NCBI RefSeq assembly: GCF_963662255.1
Contig: NC_085050.1
Location: 22,616,131 to 22,680,130 of the forward strand
Origin: Cinclus cinclus
Taxonomy: Eukaryota; Chordata; Aves; Passeriformes; Cinclidae
Length of the DNA: 64,000 bases
Direction of reading: 5' to 3'
The translations under genes were made by a program, and so were the position numbers. Below, piece after piece: positions 25,901 through 62,149 of this stretch (positions are counted from its first letter, which is position 1; each line of letters begins with the position of its first letter). The notes under the pieces were generated by a model. It saw nothing but the letters and a program-made list of their open reading frames with translations, made no database searches and was not told where the DNA came from.

Positions 25901-27269
25901 AAAGCAGTGAGATACAGGCTACCAGCAAGGCTTTGGTACCTGAACCATACAGGCAAAATGAGATGTGCAATACATCCCTGCCCTCACTGCTCCCTGCTGG
26001 TGAGCATTAGAGATCCTGATCAGGACATGGGGTTCAAAAGCTTTTCTGAGGCAACTGACATCAAACACAGTCTAGGTATCCTGCTTTCTCCTCTCCAGGA
26101 ATTAATAAAAAACGACACAAATCTTACTCATGGCTAAGCATGGCCTTGTACACACCAAGAAACAAAGTGTTCTCTTTCCAGTGCTTAGCTTTCTCAGTTA
26201 CTACAGGACTAATGAGCATCTGCTGATTTATTTTCCACACTAATTTCATACCGCAAATGAAAAAACAATACATTAGTAGAGGAAGTAAGTTATTAAATTA
26301 AAGAGCTGTTGAAAGGGCATTTCATTATAATATTATTTTAATTTTCAGAGAGTATGACACTTCACAGCACTCACAAAAAGACCCACCAGTTCACATTTTC
26401 TTAATCTGGGTCACACACCCAACTATGCTCACTGCTTGCACAGGACTTCAAGGCCTATTTGTTAAGGATTTTCACCCAGCACTTGGGTGCAGCAGTGTAA
26501 CAGAGCCATGCATACTGCAGGGATGAGCAGATGAGTTTGGAGCAGGGCAGAAATTCTTGGAAAGCTGCTCTCATGGCACCAACGGGCAGCTGCTCCAGAG
26601 TCATTGCAGCTGGCTTCAGTTAAGAGGAGTATCTGGCTTTTCCCAGGAAAACAAACTCCCAACTCCAACCCTGTTCAAATCCAGTTTTCATGAGGTAGGT
26701 CCAAAAATTCCCAAATCATAATAAGGATTTTTTAAAAACAGTAAGACACTGAGTAAGACAACTGAGTATTAGAAGCAGTAAATATTTTATAAGTACACTT
26801 TTTTAATTGATAACAATTTGAAATCTGAACTCCTTACCAGAAAGTCTGAAGGTTTTACTCGAAATACAAGTTTTATTAACACTGTTTTGGTTTCTTTTCT
26901 TTCTCAGCTTACTACATTGACAAAGTCAAGATTAAAGGCTACTATGCATTTAAGCTGACTGAAGAAAAATCTAAGCCCAGATTTGGATTTTTCACTTCAG
27001 ATTCCAAAGGAAAGCCTTCAATAAAATTTTACAATAGCCTGATAAGCAACAATGGCTTTCCTGCTGACTACTCAATCTGTGGCTCCTCTAACCACAAAAA
27101 GCAGTGTAGCTTTTGCTTGTTTATTTCTCAGAAGAAGCCATTAATATTCTTTGCCTGCTGCCTTTCCTCCACCCTCATTTTGCTTTTAGCTTTAATTTTT
27201 TTTCACAAAAGAAAAAGAAGGAAACGTTTTAAGGCAAAAAGCATCAAGTGCATCTGTCTCTCATTTTAA
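13166..27269 (+). CDS. KLB: Beta-klotho, five exons, 1006 aa from the internal Met
   Basis: KLB is the single-pass membrane co-receptor that lets FGF19 and FGF21 signal through FGFR1c/FGFR4. Exons are 13166-13903, 19651-20158, 22444-22712, 24092-25235 and 26908-27269. A hydrophobic signal-like segment (residues 8-26) precedes two family-1 glycosidase-like domains, KL1 (about 47-480) and KL2 (about 515-930). A membrane segment (about 964-986) and a short basic tail ([11 protein letters not shown]) follow. KL1 reads TIHNPY at the acid/base position (Asn212 in place of Glu) but keeps ENG (Glu386). KL2 keeps TINEPN (Glu663) but has TANG (Ala859) at the nucleophile. Each domain thus lacks one catalytic Glu, as is known for beta-klotho. 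The start is the unusual point: an upstream ATG at 13063 opens a conserved N-terminus in another frame (see findings). The tail is shorter than human. Confidence 0.95.
19651..20158 (+). CDS. KLB: KLB exon 2
   Basis: This exon of 508 nt starts [13 protein letters not shown] after TCTCATCAG and ends with a split Ala codon before GTTTGT. It carries [20 protein letters not shown] sequence and the retained KL1 nucleophile motif LIAENGWF. Confidence 0.95.
22444..22712 (+). CDS. KLB: KLB exon 3
   Basis: This 269-nt exon encodes [27 protein letters not shown] and [11 protein letters not shown], the end of KL1, then the linker ending TESVLK. The donor is GTAAGC, phase 0. Confidence 0.95.
24092..25235 (+). 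CDS. KLB: KLB exon 4
   Basis: This exon of 1144 nt carries nearly all of KL2, from [10 protein letters not shown] to YIQEVLK. It includes [41 protein letters not shown] and YITANGIDD. The acceptor is TTTTCACAG and the donor is GTAAGT. Confidence 0.95.
26908..27269 (+). CDS. KLB: KLB exon 5 (membrane segment and tail)
   Basis: This exon begins with a split Ala codon, then [20 protein letters not shown], the end of KL2. It has a Cys/Ser-rich stalk, the membrane segment starting [10 protein letters not shown], and a basic cytoplasmic tail ending SIKCICLSF. The stop is TAA 27267-27269. Confidence 0.95.
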
Positions 27270-27625
27270 AAGGGGGCACAAGCCCACTTTCAGTGAGATC
27301 CTTCGCTGCATTCTGCAAGTGGACAATGCTACTCGGACAACTGTGGAAAAGCACTGAGTCACTCCAGTCACACACACCAAGCATTTCATTCAAAAACAAA
27401 GTAATCACATTCACAGGAAGAAGAGCCATGGCACTTTTTTTCTGGTGAAAGGACTTTTATCCACCTACTGTATATAGAAGACAACTTCATCTACTTAAAA
27501 AAAATAAAGAATTATGACTCTCCTGTGCCTCGGAATAACATTTAAAACAGCTTTACTTGCAAAGAGCAACTTTTGAGAACTGATATGCACTTTTGTATTA
27601 ATAAAGTTGTCTTGTGATGTGTATT
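27270..27625 (+). terminator. KLB: KLB 3' UTR and poly(A) signals
   Basis: Two AATAAA hexamers are present, at 27503-27508 and 27600-27605. The second is followed at once by a GT-rich stretch (GTTGTCTTGTGATGTGT), the usual downstream element. Cleavage is therefore most likely near 27620. Confidence 0.75.
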
Positions 27626-28729
27626 CATGTTATGTTGTTGAGCACGAAACTGTAGCTGTTAGGATTTACAAGGTTTTATTAAACCCCACAAACCTTCAAC
27701 TAAGTATAAGAGCAGGATTGAAATGTGCCAGGCCAGCTTCTGAAGATACCCCTAAAAGAACAAAACCAAATTAACTCCATTATTGACCAAGAGATATCCC
27801 TTACAGATTGGGTAGTTTTAAGCAAATATAACTGGAGACAAAACCATATACAGTCACTTTTTTCATCTCCAAAATGGGGCAGCCATAACAATTTTTACTA
27901 GCAGGGAACATCTAAATAGTAACTATTAACCCACTCATCATAGAGTGATGAATGTAAACTGCACTTGTCATTACACAAGTGGATCTTCTGGAGATTTCTG
28001 GAATTTCTTAACATGTGTGGGATACTTAACCAACCTATTGCCAAGTATGTTTCTGCACTATTCCCAGTATTTTATGTATTTCTTCCAAACTGAATGGAGC
28101 AAGTGACAGTGTGGCTTTTACTACTGCATAGAAATAGTATAACCTCCCAGTTAGATGTTGCTACATGGTAAGGTTAGTAGTGAGGAAACAAAGCTGTACC
28201 CCAGATAACAGGAATCACTTCTTGTGAAACTCAGCAATACTCTTGAGATCTGAGGTCAAGTCCTTTGTTTTCTTAATTGAGGAATAAAAATAAAGCATAG
28301 TATTTCCAGACTTCTGCTTCTATGTATTTAGTTTGAATGGCTTTACAAATCTAGTTCTACTGATTTCAGTTTTGTTCCTCATCTACATCAGATTCTGTCA
28401 TCACAAGTCTGAGGCTTGAGAAAAGATGTGAAAGAACACTGGTCTCCCCCCTGTGAGAACAATGCTTTTACTATTTCCTAATGCTGACTCAAAAATGCCT
28501 CTTCATGACTTTGTCACAGAAAAATCATGGTAGCATGCCCTACCAGTCTCTGAGCACATTCATACAGTCTGAATGAAGTCTGATAGTTTGAAAACACATT
28601 GGTATAATGTGGACCCAGTGTGCAATATGCTTCTCCAAAAGCCATCAGGTTCACACAATCACCATTTAATTCTTTAATAAAAATTTTAAAAAAGCCAACC
28701 CAAACAAAAAAAGCCAAAAAACCAGCAAA
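27626..28729. other. KLB-RPL9 convergent intergenic region
   Basis: About 1.1 kb lies between two convergent poly(A) sites. It is AT-rich with no supported gene or repeat. Confidence 0.7.
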
Positions 28730-28846
28730 ACAAAGATATGAAATATGGTTTATTTTATTAAACCTGTTGTGGTGTTTAGATTTTGTACCAGCTGGCGGCA
28801 TTGCTGCTATAATGTCTCATGGTAGTTTCTATCAGGATCCAGACAA
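28730..28846 (-). terminator. RPL9: RPL9 exon 8: 3' UTR and poly(A) signals
   Basis: Acceptor TTATTTACAG precedes TTGTCTGGATCC at 28846. Two overlapping AATAAA hexamers occur on the minus strand at 28759-28754 and 28754-28749, with a T/G-rich stretch downstream. The 28730 end is an estimate. Confidence 0.75.
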
Positions 28847-29839
28847 CTGTAAATAAAACATTAAGAGCTTTTAGCAGTACAAATGTGAAACTGAAAGTTT
28901 GTAACAATTTGATGTTAATTTATCTGATTTTAATGCAAGACAGACACTTAATAGCTCAAAGAATTAGCTTGATTTTACACAGACAAGATTAAAGATGCCT
29001 TCAAACACAACAGCTCAATCGTTCAACAAATGTATTAAGTTGTTCCATCTCTCTAAGTCACTTAGAACAGCCCCAAAAGCTGAGGGTTTTTTTGAGGCCT
29101 GCAAATGTTTGGTATCTGGAGGATGATTTTAAAAAATAGTTTATGAAACTCACTTCATCTACATCCTGCCTCAAGCTTAGGTTCTGAAGGCACACAGCAT
29201 ACAATTTATTTGTAAGTTAGACTGTCTCATTCTGCACAGGTGTTTTGTACTATGTATGGAACCACACACAGCTGAAATGCATTGAATTCCTTTAGCAGTC
29301 AAAATTCCCACATTATCCCCAAATCCTTGTACTCAACTTCAGTTAAAAATGCCCACAGACAATGTAAACAATTGTCCTTGTTAAACTGACCTATTTACCA
29401 GCATTTACATACTAACTGCTCACAAGACCTTCATATATAAACTGGGAACTGTGCACTATTTTAGTGAGGGCAGTGTCCAACCAGAAGGAACATTAGTCTG
29501 AAGGCCTTTTCAGTAAATAGCTGTAAACCAGTCTGTCAGGCCAGGTCAGCCGATTTTAAGTTCTCAGCCAGCACTGCAGCTTGCACTCACAGTGCAAAGA
29601 ACAGCACTGGAGAGATAGGTTTTCTCCATACAGTAGCAAAATGCCAAGTTCTGAAAGATGGAAAACTACTGTTGAAAGACAAGAATTCAAGTCTTATGAT
29701 GCACCTTATGACACCTTTTACAAAGACAATTTCATCCATTGGGAACCTGTTTAACCATGGCCATGTTGAAGCAGATAAACCTTGTCAAGTCCCCATCTCT
29801 ACAGAGAAGATGTACATTGTGTACTAAGATGATACCTAC

Positions 29840-33482
<3,643 letters not shown>

Positions 33483-33796
33483 CCTGCGGGAGACAACGAG
33501 AAACGCTGGAGGCTCCCTCGGCCTTATGCTCGCAGGGCCCCCGCCCGCGCTCCGCTCCCCGCACCGGCACTCCCCGCCCGGGCCCAGAGCGCAGCGGCCT
33601 CAATGGGGCCTTGCCGGTAAGGCACCGTCCCGGGGCCCTCTCGCGCGAGGTGCGGAACAGGAGGCGCCGGCGGGGCCCGGCGCCGCCATGGGGGGCTGTC
33701 CCCGCGCGGACGGGGCGCTAGAGGGCCGTGCGCCGTGGATGATCGCGGATTATCCCGGTATTCCCGGGCGCACCCGCCACCGCCACCCGACCTCAC

Positions 33797-33825
33797 CTCG
33801 CAGCGCGCAGTGCCAAAAGAGACAG
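33797..33825 (-). other. RPL9: RPL9 exon 1, non-coding, with 5' TOP tract
   Basis: The minus strand reads CTGTCTCTTTTGGCACTGCG and then meets donor GTGAGG at 33796. A C followed by a pyrimidine run is the terminal oligopyrimidine signature of ribosomal-protein mRNAs, which places them under mTOR-dependent translational control. The exact start is either 33825 or 33821. Confidence 0.75.
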
Positions 33826-33829
33826 CGCA

Positions 33830-33837
33830 TGACGTCA
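33830..33837. promoter_or_regulatory. CRE palindrome TGACGTCA, copy 1
   Basis: This is a perfect 8-bp CREB/ATF consensus, 5-9 bp upstream of the RPL9 TOP start. The sequence ATGACGTCATCGCG around it resembles copy 2. Confidence 0.7.
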
Positions 33838-33866
33838 TCGCGTACTTGTAGCCGCTCCTGGCCCCG

Positions 33867-33874
33867 TGACGTCA
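33867..33874. promoter_or_regulatory. CRE palindrome TGACGTCA, copy 2
   Basis: This second perfect copy lies 37 bp from the first and 74 bp upstream of the LIAS ATG. Both copies share the extended 3' flank TGACGTCATCGCG. Confidence 0.7.
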
Positions 33875-33947
33875 TCGCGCCGCGGAGCCGACCGATAGGC
33901 AAGAGTAGCCGAGCCGGCCGAGCGCGTTGATCGGGTTAGGTGCCGCC

Positions 33948-41990
<8,043 letters not shown>

Positions 41991-44900
41991 AAATGAGAGT
42001 GAATCTATTTAAAGCAGCCAGTTTTAAGAATTCTTTTTTCAGTGTATAATTATACTCAGTTCCAGAAATGTGGAAGAACAGATGGTGGCTATATGAATAA
42101 ACTATCTTTCCAGAACAATTTTTCCTCATCAAAACAGATTATTTTACCTCATTTCTCCTGGAAAGGCCACAACAAAACAGTACTTCTAGTGTTCAGCAAA
42201 AAGACAGAACCAATTTTGAAAGAGTGATGGAACTGAGGTGGAAGAAATAAATACAAGCTGGGAACAAAGACTGGGCAGATTTATAGGTCTGCTACAACAG
42301 TCAGCATTGCTGCAGTTAATACCTGTGAAGGTGCTGATAGTAATTGGAAAGGTACTGATACTCTGGTGGATCTTACTGTTATGCAACATAAGCCTGCAGA
42401 GGCTCTGGGAACTATAGGAGTTCTAAAGAAAGACTCTTTATATGATAGTGCACCAGATTAGGGCTTTCTTGAACAGTGACAGAGCAAGTGTAATGATACT
42501 CCTTCAAAAGCTGGTATCTCTTGCCTGCACCAGAGAAAATGAGCTGTACCCTTCTGATGGCTAAAGCTTTTCCAGAGCTTGCATATATCCAAGTGTGAGC
42601 CTTGGTATATACAAGGTATCAAGCTAAAGAAAACAAAATGTCCTTTCTGGCAAGACAATTAACCTTGTGTAGAGACCATTAATTGAAACCATTTGGCAAA
42701 TCAGAGTTGGTCTAGGAGCATAAATGGAACTACCCTTAATTTATGTACACGACTGTTACAAACCCCACCAAGCTGCACAGATGCTTCTTTAGTATTGAGT
42801 ATGCAGAACTGCTGCTATTCTGTACTGTGCTGCTATTGCATGGCAATTGTGTTGTCATTAAAGGAAAGTTAAAACCCCAGTGGTTTTGTTTGGTGGGTCT
42901 GGTTACCTGCCCCTTGAGGCTTGGTCTGGCTGCTAAATCTGAATGCAGAGAAGTGAACCACATTGTGGGTGAAACATGAAATCCACTGCTTATCACATGA
43001 AGCTCAAGCCGAAATAAAAACATGGCATATGGTGCATTAACAGCTCTACTTGCCTCTCTTTACATCAGTAATACCAATGGTTATTTCTCCCTAGTGCTCA
43101 GCTATGGACATTAAATACCATTTCTGAACTAACATCACCTGTGTCTTTGTGAAGTTTTTTGGGAAACATCCCAAGACTTTGCTATCTGGTCCTAAACTCT
43201 CATCATGCAGCTAATTCTGTGACTGGCTCTAATAGTCTAAACTACTGGAGTCTGTAGGAGAGAGGACCCTGCACACCCACCAATTCAGCAAGATGACAGA
43301 AGGAAGACAGCTATCTAGCAAGATAATACAGAGGAGGAACTTGTATGAACATAATATTATACCACTGAGGAACAGCTTACACTTCACAAAATGAAGAACA
43401 TCAATATTAAAGCAATATGAAGACAAAACTTTAATCAAGAAGGAATGTACTAATTCACCAGTGTAAGGGGAAGGGAAATGTGAGCCATGAGGAACAAAGG
43501 GGAAAAAGGGGTAAACAAAAGAACAACTGTACTTTGTAAGGACAGACAGGCAAGGCTGCCTTTTTTTTTTTAATAATATTATCAATGAATTTTAAAAATT
43601 AAAAGGCCTGATTGGTAGTCATGGAAAGTTTAGGTGTATTTTCAGCCAAAAATGCCCTGCTTCAGTTAAAGTATGCTTGAGTACTAGAGCAGGGGAAGGT
43701 TATCGGCCATTGCAAGGAAATTCAAAACTCCCTCCATGCAGCAGACAGAGAAGGTTGCAACATCAACTCCAGGATACCCAAACATTTAACAGCTGCCAGC
43801 CTTTATTAGAGGTTCTACTGTAAAGAATGGTTTTGACTTGCCTGCAGAGCAGATTTAACAGAATATGACTAGCTTCTGCCAAGTTACTGCTCTTTCAGCA
43901 TATCAACAACAGAAATACAGAAACAGGAGCTCTGAGCCATACAGCCATTATCAAACTGAAACAAGAGAACAGTGCACAGCGACTTCTTTACAGTGAGAAA
44001 AATAAAGCTTCTTGAAACACAGAAGAAATACTGCATCATGTTAAAATGATCTTGTGAGTTGCTGCTGGGTGGTTCAGAAGATGATCTCATACTGTTACCC
44101 AACTGTCTGCCAGATGTCTAGTACCCAGTGTCAGAAGCTACACAAGCTTTTCTAGCTTCATGTTTTGCTGTGGATTCTAGTGAAAGTCATACTTCAACCT
44201 CATAGATTGGAGAGGATCTTTGCCTGCTTTTTTTTTTTAAACAGTGTTTAGGGATAAGCCCTGAAAGTATTTTCCTATTTACAAATTCCTGCTCATACAG
44301 ATATCCCTTACTGCCCATTCAGTTTATCCATAACTATGTATTGAAGCAGCAAACTCGCACAAACATGGTTTTTGTAATATAGCACAGGTTTCATTACTCT
44401 GTTTAGTTTAAGTTTCATGTTTGGTGATATTTTTGTTTTGTATGTCAATCACATGATTGTCAGTTTGTTTCACAAAGCAGCTATAAAATATTTTAAGAAA
44501 CTAATCCTTACAAACAAGGAAAACATTAAACTGAGTTTTGGGAATAAGACTTGACACAGACACTATAAAAGAATTAATAGTCTTTTTGGCATCATCACAT
44601 CAATCTACTACATCGTGTGAGACGTAATGAAATGTTTCATAGAGAATTGTTGCATCTTCCAGTAACTTCAAGTCCTTAGGTGAACTGAACACTGGCTTTA
44701 TCAATTTAAAAACAGTTTTAAATTTTTTCCTACATGATGAATAATACTGATGTCACCTCCATTTAAAAAGTGTCAAGCATTTATGCTTCTTTACTACAAC
44801 ATTTGGAACTTATTGCAGGTGTTCAACTTGGAGCAGAAATTTTAGCTTGATTCCAACATACCTAAATCAGATCTCCATTATGCCTTCCTGCATTGCTCAG

Positions 44901-47900
44901 TAATTAAATTTCAAGTTTAGCTGTTGAACAAGAATATAGCATTACAAGAACCTCAGATAAGAAGTGTAAACTTTTTGGCCAGTACAAAATCTCACCCCTA
45001 ACTGCTCCTATATAAGAACTAGTTCTGGTCAAAAATGTGTGTTCTATTCATTTGGAATATTCTTGGCTGTTGTATTTCTGGAACCACACTAGTTTTAGCT
45101 TCACAAGAACATGAACATACTCAGAACAAAAACATTACCTCTTGCCTGGCACTTAACAATTTGTCTGTGTACATCTTGGGCAAGACCAAATTTATGTATT
45201 CTGCATCATAATACTTCTAGACTTGTATTAAATCCTGATTTTCTTCAGCTGGTTTTTTTTTTTTTTTCACATTTTTGAAGTGTAAAGCAGTGTTACCATA
45301 GGATTGCATTTTAAGAACCCCATAAAAAAATTTCAGAGGAATCTGTTGGTCACATTACACAGTTCTCATCCTGAATGACATGCTGTAACATCCATACACA
45401 AAGACTCAATTAAACAAAGACCCATCTCTTACTTGCACTATTCAAGCCTTCATAGCAGGAACACAGATGATCTCCAGCTCTTATTTCCCAGATAACTGTA
45501 CTCTGAAGATGATGGCTTATGATTCATGGTACTGCACAATCTTCCGAAACTCTTCCTTTTGGCCTTTGGTAAGGTTCTCTGGCATATATACGAGGTATGT
45601 ATTGCTGTATCCTGAAGGAATGCCCCACTGGATTCATCCCCCAATCCCAGTTCTCCCACTGAAAGAATGCAGCCACCAAGAAATGAAGTTGGCTCTAAGA
45701 AAGCACGGGAAATGCCAGTACTAGTTTTACGTCTTATTGCTTTTGAGAAAGGATCTGCTGCTCCCACTTTGCTAAGAGCGGGAAGTGAGAGTACTCCCAC
45801 TGTAATGAACTTGGCCATTCTTTAATATCTTTATGACTAACCAACAAGTGGCAATTCAGGCTTTGACTGAGAATTCTGCAGGAGAAACAGGGTAGCAGTA
45901 GGGGTAACACTGTTTTTCCATTTCTTTGGGATGCCTTGTGAAAAGCCACTGGAATCTCAGGAACACTTGCACATTCCTAAAAGAAGCAATACTTTACACA
46001 AGAGTAACAGTTCATCTGCTTCAAACTGATGAAGACAGGTTCCATAGAGAGGTACTACTATTAGACGTGTGTGCAAGTTTCAGAAAGGCATCCTGATTTT
46101 TTGACCCCTCTACTCATCCTCCTGGTTTAGATGGGTCCTGAAGCAGTGTTGTGCCTGCACAGTGCAGTACTCTGTTCTCCAAGAGATCCTTGGAGTACAA
46201 CTTGTCAGCACCATCTTCTTAACCCCAAAGGAGCAGTGACCAGCCTGCCCTGTCAGGTGCTACAGGGCCAGAGGTAGCCAAGAGGACACACCTGCAAAAA
46301 CAGGGTGATCTGCCTCTTGGATAATGCTTACAAGGGCTGCATTGCAACCTCAGCTGCATCCCAGGGCTGTTACATAAAAGCAGCACTAGTCAATAGAGAG
46401 GAGGAAATGGCATGATGAAAGATGTCAGTTTGATTTTAAGCCCCTATAATTCCCACTCACTTTGTCTTTTGATGTGCAAAAAATCTTGCAGTAGGACAAA
46501 ACACCTCAGGCATATTTGCCCAAAATGCCAGCTGATTCCTGCAGAATATGTAATATACAGGATCTGGAAGCATCAGGTTCAAGTACACAGCTATTTCAGT
46601 CAGATAACAGTATCTTGTATTGTTTATCCAAATTGTTACAAATGCCTTCAGTCTTCAAATAACTGTCCTTAAGCTTAAACTGTATCTACATTTCTGTGGG
46701 TAAGCAGTTACAGTAATAGCATTCACTACCAGACACTGATCTTACCTCCTGTTTAACTACTGATATACCATGCTTGAAGGCACACCAGCTAAATAATTCA
46801 GAAGACATTATTTGACCAAGTGTAGGATAATTCTCTAGTGTCCCAACACTCTATTATTCAACTAAGATGTCTATACCTTCTAGTCTGAAACCTGTTCATG
46901 GTCATCCTTCTGTGTCTTCCCTCCATTTCACAACCACATGCAACAAGCCAAACACTGACAAACACAGTCATCTCAAGGATTTTAATAGCACTGGCCAATT
47001 GAGAATAAAAACAAGTAGAAACAAAGTAACAGTAAAGGCAAAAATATCAAGAGAACATTGGAAATATTCATTCCTGCTAGTCAAATGAGGTAGGAAGCTG
47101 ATTTATGGGGCTGAATTTAGTTTTAATAATTTATTCCCAGCAGAGATTAGTTTTTTGCAGATTCATGAAAAAGACTGCTTTCAGATGGAGTATGTAATGA
47201 AGGAAAAAGACAACTATCAGGTAACACTGAAGCCAGTATTTGTTTTCTACTTGGGCTGATACCAAATTAAGATAACTCTCCTTAAATTCAATGTTCAAAC
47301 AAGCAAAATTGCTCCTCTGCTGAAGACAGGTTGTGTTGCTGTAACTTAGAGAATACTTGCCCCAGGAATCTGACTAAATCAAAAATGTGTGGCTGCACAT
47401 GGAATGTAGGCAAGACAACCAAAGAATGAAAACTGAAGATCTTCCAGTGGATCAGTTTGTAACTGCTGTCCACTGGCACTAATTACACAACTGATGCCTG
47501 CAGAACTATCTGGTCTCCCAGTAAATGCAATTTAGACTGCATCAGCCAATGGATCCCAACCAGGACTGGGACGTTGTTGTTGAAGTCAGTTCTACCTTAA
47601 GGCTGGACCTAAACCCTACCAATTTACTTAGAAATCATCTTTTGACTTCAATGCCAGCTAGAGCATGCATTTAACTGGGCAAGAATCACCCCAAAACAAA
47701 AGAAAAAATTGGTGAGACCAAGGTTCCAGTCTATAGATCACAGTTTATACAGACTGATTACAGTCTATAACTGGACTAAGGTAAAAAGATATACTATTTC
47801 CTTTGTTTTCATATAATTTGAAATATCTAAAGTGCTGTTTAGGAACGTTTCTGGAAACAGAAATCTGCAGTTTGAATGTAACTTTTTCACTTAAAAGATG

Positions 47901-48112
47901 ATCATTAAAAACAGGTTTGTACCGTCTTCAGTAATCAAAAAAAATTGCTATAAAAATAGAGATTTGAAAATAGACTGAATTCATATGTACCAGGTACCAT
48001 TTCTAGTGTAAAACTGGTTTAGTTTATGAAAAATATATTTCCTTAAAAAAGCACAGGATTACAGTATTATCACTAAGAAGATCCACAGAATTCCTTCAGT
48101 ATCTACTGAACA
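41991..48112. other. LIAS-UGDH intergenic region including both 3' UTRs
   Basis: Six kilobases lie between two convergent stop codons. LIAS poly(A) candidates are AATAAA at 42097-42102, 42246-42251 and 43013-43018. A UGDH candidate is minus-strand AATAAA at 47135-47130, which would give a 3' UTR of about 1 kb. Open frames on the minus strand at 45.45-45.95 kb show no protein I recognise. I saw no RNA gene or clear transposon. Confidence 0.6.
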
Positions 48113-61182
<13,070 letters not shown>

Positions 61183-61695
61183 GACTGCTCTAGTAAGAGG
61201 AGGGTGAAATGGAAAATCGGGAGTTACGTATTAAAATACCGGCCAACAATTCAAGGAAAACAAAGACCATTAGTAATTTCAGATTTTATTATGCTGCGGC
61301 CCACAGAAGCGTTTTCTTCCGGCTGATCTCTTGAAATGAACTGCTACTCCTCCCTCCAACCCGCGAAGGTTTTGGAGCCGGCTCCTCGCCGCAGCGCCAG
61401 CATCCACAGACCACCAGAGAAGCGTTTCTGCGGTCGCTCTGAGCCATGACACCCCGAACACCACCTCGGGGGGAGGGATCGCTGCAGACAGCGCTCGGCG
61501 GGGACGGGCGAGGCCCCAGGCTGCGGCCATAGCCGCGCCCTGCCCCTGGAGCCCCTCGGCCGGGAAAGGGAGGCCGCAGCTCCCGCCTCCTCCCCGAAGA
61601 AGGGCGCGGGCCGCGCCGACCCCGAGAGCTCCATCCCCGGGAGCGCAGCGGGAAGGGAGCGGCCCCCCGGCCGCGGCCACAGCACGGACACTTAC

Positions 61696-61800
61696 CGCGG
61701 GCAGGCAGGCGCGGGCCGAGCGGGAGCGCTGCGGCGAGGACGCGCGGCGGGGATGCCGGGGGAGGATGCGCGCCCAGCTCAACGCGACGCTCTGCTGCGA
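61696..61800 (-). other. UGDH: UGDH exon 1, non-coding (outer edge approximate)
   Basis: The minus strand GCCCGCG precedes a consensus donor GTAAGTGTCC at 61695. Its partner is the acceptor AGAGCAG two bases before the ATG at 61182. The upstream TTTAAATA suggests transcription start near 61800. Confidence 0.6.
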
Positions 61801-62007
61801 AGGGAGCGGCAGTAGCGGCGGCCGCTATTTAAAGGGCCGCGGCGGGCCCGAGGCGGCCGCTTCATGGCGAGGGCGCCGAGCGGGGCCGTCCCGCCTCCTC
61901 CTTCCCCCGGGGGCGGAGAACGGCGGTGGCCGGCCCGGCCCTGCCCTGCCCTGCCCCGCCCCGCGCTCCCCGCCCGCTGCCGTGCCGGCGAATGGCCGCG
62001 GGACAGC

Positions 62008-62038
62008 TCGGCCCGGCCCGGCCCGGCCCGGCCCCGCC
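62008..62038 (+). repeat. (GGCCC)n tandem repeat
   Basis: About five to six units of CGGCC/GGCCC lie just upstream of the UGDH promoter, close to a CCCTGCCCTGCCCTGCC run at 61940-61956. The minus strand is G-rich and could form a quadruplex. Confidence 0.7.
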
Positions 62039-62149
62039 AGGGCGAGGACGGCGGAGGGGCCGCAGGGCCCCCGGGCACGGCTGGGAGCTGCGGGGCTGCG
62101 CCTTGGAGCTGCTCCTGCCTTCTGCCTCAGGCTGTTTTTGTGAGAGAAC

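Larger units (their letters stand above)
13904..26907 (+). other. KLB introns
   Basis: Intron 1 is 13904-19650 (5.7 kb), intron 2 is 20159-22443, intron 3 is 22713-24091 and intron 4 is 25236-26907. They are AT-rich. I recognised no RNA gene and no definite transposon. Open frames near 15 kb, 21 kb and 25.5 kb have no recognisable domains. Confidence 0.75.
33797..33947. promoter_or_regulatory. Divergent RPL9/LIAS promoter
   Basis: Only about 125 bp separate the RPL9 TOP start (about 33821-33825, minus) from the LIAS ATG (33948, plus). The interval is CpG-rich, has no TATA box, and holds two CRE palindromes. RPL9 and LIAS are also head to head in human. Confidence 0.85.
61340..62130. promoter_or_regulatory. 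CpG-island promoter of UGDH
   Basis: A very GC- and CpG-rich block covers non-coding exon 1. It carries GC-box sequences and a TTTAAATA element (minus strand, 61833-61826), about 30 bp upstream of the inferred start near 61800. Open frames on both strands here reflect composition. Confidence 0.85.
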
